Positions 14,431 to 20,544 of a stretch of DNA of 20,544 nucleotides are shown here, piece after piece. Origin of the DNA: a virus; IMG/VR virus record IMGVR_UViG_3300047668_001543, positions 1-20,544 of that record, one strand, 5' to 3'. Below the pieces are notes generated by a model. That model did no database searches. It saw nothing but the letters and a program-made list of their open reading frames with translations, and was not told where the DNA came from. Within the stretch, counting starts at the first letter, position 1, and each line of letters opens with the position of its first letter. The translations under genes were made by a program, and so were the position numbers.

Positions 14431-17290
14431 CCTCGTCTGAGTTGTAATATATCACTAAGCAGTTTGTCACCGAAGCGTTGGCCATACCCGTATTGGCATA
14501 CATCCTCACTCTTTTAATCTCGCCTTTGCACTCAGATACCATGTCTTCTAAGAAGGATGTCGTGTCTAACTGACGCTCACCAAACCACTTGTTCAAGGCA
14601 TTTGTTGATATACTCATCGTGTTAGTGTCTTGATCTTGCCGAATAACCAATTTGCCCCTCGGCGCTGAAGATGGAACAAAATTCGCATCGTATGTTGACA
14701 TAGTTTTGCCACCTCTCATTACTAACATGTTACTGTAGTTATCGTTAATAAAGTCGCCAAGCTGTTCTTTAGCTGTCTTAACCCGTACCTCACCTCTGCT
14801 TTTATTTTCTAAAACTAACGTGCCAACCCAGTTTTTAAGCTTACGAATATCATAAGGGAGAAGTCCAATCTCTATCGCAATCATAGTCCCCGTGAGAACG
14901 CAGGTAATGTGAGCAGACCAGTACCTATTTGAAGCATCTAATCCGTAAGTCTTGTCTACCCACGCTTGCACCTCTATTAAACGCTCCTTAACAGCGGGTA
15001 AATTAGCCATAACGTGGCGTATATAAATCGGCCCTGCGTGTCCGTAGTGTTCTTCCATTTGTCGGTTAAACTCTTGAGTTTCAAAGGTATCGTCAAAATG
15101 AAACTTCTTAGCGCGGTACTCCATAACCCTCTGAGCTTCAGCCAAAGGTGCGTCCTTATACGCACTAACCTTGTTGATTACGCTTGTGTTTCCAGTGCTA
15201 ATCGAAAGAAAGGCCCAAGGCTCCCCTCTTACACGCGCCCTATTGGAGACTCCCCCCATCCTGTCTCGTTGCTTACCGTCAGCACTACTTGCATCATAAA
15301 TGTGATCGCTAAGAGGTTTCCCTTCAAGATTAGTTATCTCATCAACCAGATAGGCTATGTTCTTAAAAGCCTCCGCTCTGTTTAACTGAGCGTTTTTAGT
15401 GTCTCCCGCTTTAATTACAAGGTCTTGGTATTTGCCCCAAAGCGTAGATGCCGCAAACATAGAGGTGGACTTACCGTAACCTGTGTTCTTGTTCCATATA
15501 TGAAAAGACGCTGACGATAGCCCCGACATATACTGCATAAGAGGTGAGCCGAAACCACTCCCAACAACGTACTGATGCATCTCCATCCCGTCTCTGTTAT
15601 AAAAGTTAATCATGTTTTTCCAACCGTCCAATGTTCCTTTTTGTCCAAACATAGGGAAATACTCCTGTGTGACAGATGATGGGTAGTTTGAGCTAACTCC
15701 AGTAGCGGAGTACCTCTTATTACCCGCGACAAACGCTTGATCGTTCTCTGCCCAGCCGAATTGTCGGCAAGCGTCTTTAGCGGCAGCTTTGTGTTGTAAA
15801 TGATTTATCCATTTCATAGAGTAATCCTGTAATGCACCTATCTGGTGTGTAACCACTCCCTTCATAGCCAAGGCTTTAATAAGCTCTTGTTTCGACATGA
15901 CCGCAGCTATGGGAACTGTAAACGTGACCATTTCATCGTGCGGTAAATGTAGACAATAAACCACACACTCTCCCTGCTCTGGGTCTCTTACCCTTTCTAC
16001 AATGTATAAGTCGTTCTCATAAACACATTTTTCTACAACGTCTCCTTGTTGATCTGTGTCTTTTACATATATCCCACCCATCTTTGGTCTGAAATAAGGT
16101 CTGGGGTACTCGGGTATGGTAACAATCCCTGTTGATTTTTCTTCTTCGGGTAGCATGACAACACCTTCATGCACCTTTACCGCCTTTGTTTCCTTCGGCT
16201 CTTTCGGCTTTTTCGCCACTACATTGTCTTCGGGGGTGGCTTCCAAAACCCGATTACCTAATTGAATGGGGGCTGTGATCTTACCCCAGTGTGGGCAGTC
16301 GGGGCAGACTTTTGGATTCAGGTCGTTAAAAGTAGTGCAGTGATACGGCTTACCATAAAGATTGTCTAACTTCTTATAGGTCTCTTCAAGATTGTAGTCC
16401 GGGTGGTCTTTTGATATTTTCTTTGCCCATTTTTCTTTGTCAGTGCATTGGGCAACGATTGAAAGCCCAGCTCTCCACAGAGGTTCTTCAATAGTGGCTT
16501 GCTCTTTCGCTATAATGCCCAGTTGGTTGCAGCCTTTTCCCGCAATGGTTTTGGACATTAATAATTTAAAATCGCCTTCGGTATTGCCAGCCAACCTATC
16601 CCTCGCGGGGTCACTTCCCGCAACAGCGGGTTGGTAAATACGAGCAACTGGTATCGGGTCATCACCGAGAAGTTTTGTAAATTCATCAAAGTCTACTGGC
16701 GGCTGAATCCCGTCTCCCAACATGAACACTGGAGCGGGTGGATCATCTTTGTAGTTATGAGTTTGGGGAAGTCTTAGTACCCTAGCACCATCGGCTGTTA
16801 CCGCCAAATCGGTGAGCATGTCTTGTTTTATTGTAAGATGTTTTAGACGCTCTGCTACGGGCTTCCACTCTTCGTAACTAACTGATTCGGTAAACGTCCA
16901 GTAAACATGCAGCCCTCTGCCAGAACAAACTAACGTAGGTGCTGGTAATTTATTCCCCTTGCAAAAATTCTGTAGTGATGAAGTGGCAGTGGCTCGGTCT
17001 TTATATTTTTTTGGTTTCTCTCCCTCTTTTAAAGTCTCCGTACCACAATCCAAGTCTAAGAAAAACGAACTCAAATATTTAATGTTGGGTACTGTTCGGC
17101 TTTGATCTGTTTCAAATGTGGCTAAAGCAAAGTATGTATCATATCCGTTACTATCTAAATCCATCGCAGCTTGTATTGCTAAATGAGAAGTTTCGTACAA
17201 CTTTTGTCTAAGCTTGCCGTCCTTCGCTGCGAAAATGCAATACCATCCATCGTCTGGGACTATTGCATCCATGAAGCGTTTTGCGTCCAT
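14414..17290 (-). CDS. AEP-type DNA primase fused to DUF927-like helicase
   Basis: A 958-residue replication enzyme that should lay primers and unwind DNA at the phage fork. N-terminal primase: FFLDLDC with D79 and D81 (metal-binding DxD), SGRGLHVYW with H128 (nucleotide-binding motif) and DGARVLRLPQ (168-176) match the three archaeo-eukaryotic primase motifs. A cysteine-bearing linker follows (C254, C318, C329, C332, in CTTF...CPDCPHWG), which could bind zinc or an iron-sulfur cluster. After a disordered, Lys/Glu-rich segment (350-395) comes the ATPase: Walker A TGYGKST (603-609), Walker B YLVDE (647-651) and an ISTGN sensor-like element (697-701), as in DUF927 helicases. The C-terminus ends in an acidic DEDEDDG tail. 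AAGGGG lies 7 nt before the ATG. An intrinsic terminator sits just upstream, so expression may rely on read-through. It overlaps the next gene. Confidence 0.9.
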   Translation of the reverse strand: MDAKRFMDAIVPDDGWYCIFAAKDGKLRQKLYETSHLAIQAAMDLDSNGYDTYFALATFETDQSRTVPNIKYLSSFFLDLDCGTETLKEGEKPKKYKDRATATSSLQNFCKGNKLPAPTLVCSGRGLHVYWTFTESVSYEEWKPVAERLKHLTIKQDMLTDLAVTADGARVLRLPQTHNYKDDPPAPVFMLGDGIQPPVDFDEFTKLLGDDPIPVARIYQPAVAGSDPARDRLAGNTEGDFKLLMSKTIAGKGCNQLGIIAKEQATIEEPLWRAGLSIVAQCTDKEKWAKKISKDHPDYNLEETYKKLDNLYGKPYHCTTFNDLNPKVCPDCPHWGKITAPIQLGNRVLEATPEDNVVAKKPKEPKETKAVKVHEGVVMLPEEEKSTGIVTIPEYPRPYFRPKMGGIYVKDTDQQGDVVEKCVYENDLYIVERVRDPEQGECVVYCLHLPHDEMVTFTVPIAAVMSKQELIKALAMKGVVTHQIGALQDYSMKWINHLQHKAAAKDACRQFGWAENDQAFVAGNKRYSATGVSSNYPSSVTQEYFPMFGQKGTLDGWKNMINFYNRDGMEMHQYVVGSGFGSPLMQYMSGLSSASFHIWNKNTGYGKSTSMFAASTLWGKYQDLVIKAGDTKNAQLNRAEAFKNIAYLVDEITNLEGKPLSDHIYDASSADGKQRDRMGGVSNRARVRGEPWAFLSISTGNTSVINKVSAYKDAPLAEAQRVMEYRAKKFHFDDTFETQEFNRQMEEHYGHAGPIYIRHVMANLPAVKERLIEVQAWVDKTYGLDASNRYWSAHITCVLTGTMIAIEIGLLPYDIRKLKNWVGTLVLENKSRGEVRVKTAKEQLGDFINDNYSNMLVMRGGKTMSTYDANFVPSSAPRGKLVIRQDQDTNTMSISTNALNKWFGERQLDTTSFLEDMVSECKGEIKRVRMYANTGMANASVTNCLVIYYNSDEDEDDG

Positions 17291-17297
17291 ACGCTAT

Positions 17298-17303
17298 CCC
17301 CTT
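17298..17303 (-). promoter_or_regulatory. Shine-Dalgarno site of the primase-helicase
   Basis: AAGGGG on the minus strand, 7 nt before the ATG at 17290. It lies about 10 nt downstream of the T-tract of the intrinsic terminator, so a transcript that stops at the terminator lacks this site altogether. Confidence 0.75.
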
Positions 17304-17312
17304 AAAAAGTGC

Positions 17313-17338
17313 TTAAAAAACCGCCCGAAGGCGGCTTG
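17313..17338 (-). terminator. Intrinsic terminator with UUCG tetraloop
   Basis: On the minus strand, aagccgcc, loop ttcg, ggcggttt form a stem of five G-C pairs extended by one G-U and two A-U pairs, followed by a run of T. This is a textbook rho-independent terminator. It lies 20 nt after the stop of the 307-residue gene and 23 nt before the primase-helicase ATG, closing the upstream transcript. Confidence 0.9.
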
Positions 17339-17357
17339 TATTTAAAGCCAGAGGCTA

Positions 17358-18281
17358 TTAATCTTTCTCATCGTCCCATTGAGACATCAGTGAGGATAGC
17401 TTCTTATCTTCTTCAGGGGGAGTTTCTTCAACCTTCTTGCTAACTTTTTTTGCTGGCTCTTCTACCTCTTCTGCTTCTTCCACCACTTCAAGGACAGGTG
17501 CTGCCTTTTTCTTGCGGGGGACTCGCTCAACAACAACCTCTTCTTTTGGTTTTTTGTTCTTATCAGTGTCGAACACGCGCATCTCTATCGCGTTTTTTGT
17601 TGCGTCACTCTCAACAGAAGCCACCGCTTTATTCAACTCAACCTCTTCTAGTGGTCGTGAAGGTGAGAAGAACAACTTAGGTACAGATGAGTTCTCATCA
17701 AACTTCATCTCAGTAACAACCGCAATCACTGGAGTGTTGTGCGCTTTCAAAAAACGAGCATAAGCTTGCATAGGCATTTTGCCTTCTTTGGTATCCCCAA
17801 AAATGCTAGTCGCTGGCAGTTGCATTTGGTAGACGTTATCCATGTCCTCTTCCAGAGATACTGCTATCTTTTGACTATAGCGACACGCTCGACTTTCGCC
17901 TTTACCAGAACCTTTTACATTCTGCTCACAATCGGCACAGCGACTTGCTTGCGGGGCATCTACGTTATCGTCAGGTTTGTCGGTATCAGAAGACCAGCAG
18001 GTGGGGGCGGTCACCACTTCAGGATTATACTCCCCATCGTAGAACGTCCTACTAACAGGAGCTGCGTCAATGATTACAACATTTAACGTATCGTTGTTAC
18101 TGACACTGACTTGATCCCCATTCACAAGATTGCGAAACTTGCCGCCCTTGAGACTGATCCTTCTGGTGGTTCCAAATGAACCCCCGCCAAGCTTGTCGTT
18201 AGTATCCTGCAAAGATTTATACAGGTCGCTGTTTACCAAAGCATTGTTTTCAAACAATGATGAAACTTCTTTATTAGACAT
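17358..18281 (-). CDS. Cys4 protein with acidic tail, possible ssDNA-binding replication protein
   Basis: A 307-residue protein; AGGAG lies 7 nt before the ATG and overlaps the stop of the HTH gene. The N-terminal half is beta-rich (RRISLKGGKFRNLVNG, then LNVVIIDAAPVSRTFYDG at about 66-83). A zinc-ribbon-like cysteine set follows: C95, C115, C118 and C133, within CADC and GESRACRYSQK. The segment YQMQLPATSIFG (151-162) and AYARFLKAHNTPVIAVVTEM complete the fold. The last 70 residues are charged and low in complexity, alternating Lys and Glu runs, and end SSLMSQWDDEKD. A folded core with an acidic, probably disordered tail is the layout of phage single-stranded DNA-binding proteins such as T7 gp2.5 and T4 gp32, and the location between helicase genes agrees. 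The SSB role is inference; a recombination mediator or other zinc protein is possible. It precedes a strong terminator. Confidence 0.85.
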   Translation of the reverse strand: MSNKEVSSLFENNALVNSDLYKSLQDTNDKLGGGSFGTTRRISLKGGKFRNLVNGDQVSVSNNDTLNVVIIDAAPVSRTFYDGEYNPEVVTAPTCWSSDTDKPDDNVDAPQASRCADCEQNVKGSGKGESRACRYSQKIAVSLEEDMDNVYQMQLPATSIFGDTKEGKMPMQAYARFLKAHNTPVIAVVTEMKFDENSSVPKLFFSPSRPLEEVELNKAVASVESDATKNAIEMRVFDTDKNKKPKEEVVVERVPRKKKAAPVLEVVEEAEEVEEPAKKVSKKVEETPPEEDKKLSSLMSQWDDEKD

Positions 18282-18292
18282 CTTAGATTCTC

Positions 18293-18556
18293 CTAGTTTA
18301 ATTTAGACTCTTCGTACAATTTTATTGGTTCGCGCTCATCTTTTTTGTTTGGAGACTCCCGCGCATCGTGCATCAATAGAGCTTCGGTCATGTCTCTTAA
18401 ATTGAATCGGTAAGTGGTTCCTAACTTTATATAAGTTTCTTTGGGAATGACGCTATTCCTTACCCATGCCCTTACAGTTGATGTGGATACCGAGAAGTGT
18501 TGTGCCGCACGGTCAATGGTGACGTATGCTGGCGTTTCTGTTTTTTGTACAGTCAT
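18293..18556 (-). CDS. Excisionase/MerR-type helix-turn-helix protein, 87 aa
   Basis: A small DNA-binding protein. I chose the ATG at 18556 because AAGGAGAG precedes it by 4 nt; a start 14 codons further upstream would lie inside the preceding gene and lacks such a site. Residues 11-36 (YVTIDRAAQHFSVSTSTVRAWVRN) form a winged helix-turn-helix of the excisionase/AlpA/MerR N-terminal type (Thr-Ile-Asp-x-Ala-Ala, then Ser-Thr-Ser-Thr-Val-Arg-x-Trp). The following KLGTTYRFNLRDM (44-56) fits the wing. The C-terminal 30 residues are highly charged. It starts one base after the stop of the 135-residue gene. Likely roles are a regulator of phage early genes or a recombination directionality factor; no integrase is visible, so regulation or an origin-binding accessory role is as likely. 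Confidence 0.85.
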   Translation of the reverse strand: MTVQKTETPAYVTIDRAAQHFSVSTSTVRAWVRNSVIPKETYIKLGTTYRFNLRDMTEALLMHDARESPNKKDEREPIKLYEESKLN

Positions 18557-18557
18557 G

Positions 18558-18965
18558 TTACTCTCCTTTCTTCGTTGGTTTATAAATAGAAAGAACAAAC
18601 TCAGAATCCGCGTTAAGACCTTTCGGTACTATATCTGGATTATCTTCAAGAAATTCTTTCACATTACTTTGATTCAAAGACTTAGAAAAGAACTCAGGCA
18701 CATTGTGCTCCAACACAAATTTGTACATCTCGTCCCAATCGCTAGTCCAATACCTTGTCTTAATAGATCGTGTGACCCTCCCTGCTTCCGTAGTTAAAGA
18801 AGTGATTTCGCCCTCCTTAAAGAAAAACAATAGGTTTTCTTTTATAAGCTTTTGCTGATCTTCCAACACCTTGTCTTCTTTTTTAAATTCCGTTTTTATT
18901 CTTTCTCGCTCTGTTTTTATTTTGTGAAAAACCCTAGTCAAAGATTCAGCCGATTCGTCTGCCAT
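18558..18965 (-). CDS. Coiled-coil phage protein, Gp157-like layout, 135 aa
   Basis: First gene after the predicted promoter; AGGAG lies 7 nt before its ATG. Residues 10-50 are strongly charged and predicted coiled coil (HKIKTERERIKTEFKKEDKV). A short segment SLTTEAGRVTRSIKTRYWTSDWDEMYKFVLEHN (about 57-89) holds a beta hairpin and the signature RYWTSDWD, and the C-terminal part has KEFLEDNPDIVPKGLNADSEF. The order (coiled coil, then a T-x-x-G-x-V hairpin) resembles phage Gp157-type proteins, and the RYWTSDW block recurs in uncharacterised phage early proteins near recombination and replication genes. No enzyme motif is visible. A role in early DNA metabolism is inferred from its neighbours. 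Confidence 0.8.
   Translation of the reverse strand: MADESAESLTRVFHKIKTERERIKTEFKKEDKVLEDQQKLIKENLLFFFKEGEITSLTTEAGRVTRSIKTRYWTSDWDEMYKFVLEHNVPEFFSKSLNQSNVKEFLEDNPDIVPKGLNADSEFVLSIYKPTKKGE
18561..18568 (-). promoter_or_regulatory. Strong Shine-Dalgarno setting the HTH gene start
   Basis: AAGGAGAG on the minus strand is encoded within the last codons (Lys-Gly-Glu) of the upstream gene and lies 4 nt before the ATG at 18556. It supports the shorter, 87-residue form of the HTH protein and close translational linkage of the pair. Confidence 0.8.
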
Positions 18966-19000
18966 TGTATTCTCCTGTTTACTGCTGTGTCGGGATTACC

Positions 19001-19029
19001 ACTATAGTTATTAGAATTGCCCTAGTCAA
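19001..19029 (-). promoter_or_regulatory. Sigma70-like promoter, TTGACT-17-TATAGT
   Basis: On the minus strand, TTGACT (19029-19024) and TATAGT (19006-19001) are separated by exactly 17 bp; each hexamer matches the consensus at five of six positions. The -35 box overlaps the stop codon of the SNF2 helicase. Transcription would begin about 30 nt before the 135-residue gene and run through the HTH and Cys4 genes to the terminator near 17320. Host RNA polymerase use is inferred from the consensus match. Confidence 0.75.
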
Positions 19030-20544
19030 GCAATGCTTTGTATAAATCAATAATTCCTGAGTGAATGTCCATTTTATTGTCTAACATGTCGTAAACATGC
19101 TTTTCTGCGCGTGATCCTTCTAACTGAATCACTGTTGTGGAGCAAGTCTGTCCCGCTCTGTGAATCCTAGCGTTAGCCTGTGCATACGTTTCCAATGAAG
19201 AGGTTGGCCCCCACCAGACCACCGTAGTGGCCTCTGTCAGCGTTACTCCATGAGCCGCTGCCTGTGGTTGTATCACCAGAACTTGTGGGTCACTGTCCTC
19301 TTGGAAGCGTTTAAATATGGCTGTCCTTTTACTGGCTGAAACTGACCCATTGATAATGGCAGTGGCTATACCTTCCTCGTTTAACTTAGCATTTAACATC
19401 TCAATAATGTGTTTGAACTGGGCAAAGATTAAGACTTTTTTCTCTGACTCCTCAATGATTTCTTTAAGTACGTTGTAGCGATTCGATATGTCGAACTCCA
19501 AAGTCTCACCGTTGTCGGTGTACAAAGCCCCTGACGATAATTGTAATAACTTGTTAAGGTTAACAGCGGCATTAACTGCGGTCACTTCCTCCCCAGATGC
19601 AGCTATCATCATTTCGTTTTTCATTTCTTTGTAGTATTTCTTTTGCTGCCGAGTCAGTTCACAGATTCGTTTGGTGTAGGTCATCTCTGGCAGGTCTAGG
19701 CACTGCTCCTTTGTAAACCTAACCGCTGGCTGGAGTACCCTGTGAACAGTGTCCTTGGCGGTATCCTTCGGTATCCATCTAAACTGGCTCACTTTGTACA
19801 TGACTTGATCGCGGAATCGGCCAAACGCACGGGGTACTGCCATTGGGTTAAGAAGTTTAGCTATGCCAAAAGCGTCTGTAGGGGTCTGTGCGGCGGGTGT
19901 TCCAGTCATAAGCCATACCCATGTGTCTGGGCCTATCAAAGAGTTCATCGTCTTCCAGCGGCTTGTCTGGGCGTTCTTATAGGCGTTGCCTTCATCAATG
20001 ATTATTAGGTCAAAACCTCCAGCTTTTATCTCATCGTAAACTGTTGGGATTCCGTCATAGTTAATGACAACAAAATCGCTACCTCTCTCAACAATTCCTT
20101 TACGTTTAGCGGCTGACCCGTAGGCCACATCGACTGTTCGGTGCATGGCGAAGGTAAACAAGTCATTCCTCCAAGCCGAATCCATTATAGATAGAGGGCA
20201 TACCACAAGGACTCTGTTAATAACCCCTTGGTTTAATAGGTAATCTGCTGCCCATATTGCACTTGCCGTCTTACCTGTACCCATCTCACTAAAGCAGAAT
20301 GCTCGTTTGTTAAGAGTGAGAAATGCCGCTGTTGTTTTTTGATGCTCAAAGGGTTTGTGCTTACCTGTCCATTTGTATTTACCCATAATAGGTGAGGGTA
20401 CTTTTATATTTAGGTTCCTTAGCACTCTTGTTTCTTCTAAGCCCCAGTGAACCAACACTCCGTTGTCTACAACTTGGCTCTTAGGTATCACTGTTGTTAC
20501 TTTGTTAGGGTGTCTCAACCTCAAGTGAATGGCTTTGTTGTCTA
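19022..20544 (-). CDS. SNF2-family DEXH helicase, 5' truncated
   Basis: A superfamily 2 ATPase that translocates on or remodels DNA in phage replication or recombination. The frame stays open to the right edge. A TTG at 20524 is a possible start, but the first in-frame ATG is 46 codons further on and conserved-looking sequence precedes the TTG, so the real start probably lies outside. Numbering from the TTG: Q-like motif PFEHQKT (58-64), Walker A MGTGKT (81-86), motif Ia VVCPLSIMDSAW (107-118), DEGN box (177-180), motif III TGTP (207-210), helicase-C motifs KVLIFAQFKH, INGSVSASKR and HGVTLTEATTVVWW, and motif VI RIHRAGQ (453-459). The DEGN in place of DEAH/DEXH is of a kind seen in phage SNF2-like proteins. 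About 500 residues is short for SNF2 enzymes but usual for phage forms, which lack accessory domains. It is the first visible gene of the minus-strand module. Confidence 0.92.
   Translation of the reverse strand, partial: DNKAIHLRLRHPNKVTTVIPKSQVVDNGVLVHWGLEETRVLRNLNIKVPSPIMGKYKWTGKHKPFEHQKTTAAFLTLNKRAFCFSEMGTGKTASAIWAADYLLNQGVINRVLVVCPLSIMDSAWRNDLFTFAMHRTVDVAYGSAAKRKGIVERGSDFVVINYDGIPTVYDEIKAGGFDLIIIDEGNAYKNAQTSRWKTMNSLIGPDTWVWLMTGTPAAQTPTDAFGIAKLLNPMAVPRAFGRFRDQVMYKVSQFRWIPKDTAKDTVHRVLQPAVRFTKEQCLDLPEMTYTKRICELTRQQKKYYKEMKNEMMIAASGEEVTAVNAAVNLNKLLQLSSGALYTDNGETLEFDISNRYNVLKEIIEESEKKVLIFAQFKHIIEMLNAKLNEEGIATAIINGSVSASKRTAIFKRFQEDSDPQVLVIQPQAAAHGVTLTEATTVVWWGPTSSLETYAQANARIHRAGQTCSTTVIQLEGSRAEKHVYDMLDNKMDIHSGIIDLYKALLD

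Noticed and set aside
17291-17357. Separate promoter for the primase-helicase after the terminator.
   Set aside because: AT-rich stretches are present but no pair of hexamers with 16-18 bp spacing stands out, so I left it uncalled.
18557-18598. Longer form of the HTH protein with 14 extra N-terminal residues.
   Set aside because: The extension lies inside the upstream gene, and the strong AAGGAGAG favours the ATG at 18556.

Overview
The window looks like part of the genome of a tailed dsDNA phage (Caudoviricetes), probably a virus of a marine or other aquatic bacterium. The phage assignment rests on a replication cassette (SNF2-type helicase, AEP primase fused to a DUF927-like helicase, a zinc-ribbon protein, a small excisionase-type HTH protein), a 2519-residue polyvalent-type protein, and several proteins carrying the short Ala-x-Gly-Gly-Ile-Val motifs I associate with marine phage genomes. 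The host, the phage family and the lifestyle cannot be fixed from this piece. I see no integrase, terminase, capsid, tail-tube, lysis, tRNA or rRNA gene. Both window edges cut through genes.

Left arm (1-13839, plus strand): five tightly packed genes, probably one late (virion) transcript. In order they are a 5'-truncated proline-rich repeat protein, a 485-residue Gly/Pro-rich protein with an internal near-identical duplication, a 320-residue protein with YMNPYV and GGGRQAIM signatures, a 1001-residue low-complexity and helical protein, and the 2519-residue protein. The last has a Gly/Ala-rich N-terminal hydrophobic stretch, a compact GNAT-like segment, an HEGIH zincin motif and a C-terminal region like the large-polyvalent-protein (LPD) domains. 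The genes overlap by 1 nt or are separated by 11, 45 and 13 nt, each with a Shine-Dalgarno sequence. None has a function proven by sequence; the position and composition suggest internal or ejected virion proteins, or accessory tail proteins.

Middle (13840-13955): a 116-nt convergent gap holding a perfect 9-bp inverted repeat, which may be where the two opposing transcription units end.

Right arm (13956-20544, minus strand, read right to left): an SNF2-family helicase (start outside the window); a sigma70-like promoter (TTGACT, 17 bp, TATAGT) overlapping its stop codon; a 135-residue coiled-coil protein; an 87-residue HTH protein; a 307-residue Cys4 protein with an acidic tail (possible ssDNA-binding protein); a strong intrinsic terminator; the 958-residue primase-helicase; and two small overlapping genes of 87 and 73 residues. 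This is an early or replication module. The promoter and terminator delimit a three-gene unit, and the terminator just before the primase-helicase ribosome-binding site suggests that this enzyme's level depends on read-through.

The points I find most interesting are the GNAT-plus-zincin giant protein, the terminator placed against the primase-helicase start, the repeat-built protein at the left edge (with a GGGGCC-type quadruplex motif on the template strand), and the recurrent AxGGIV motifs shared by two neighbouring proteins.
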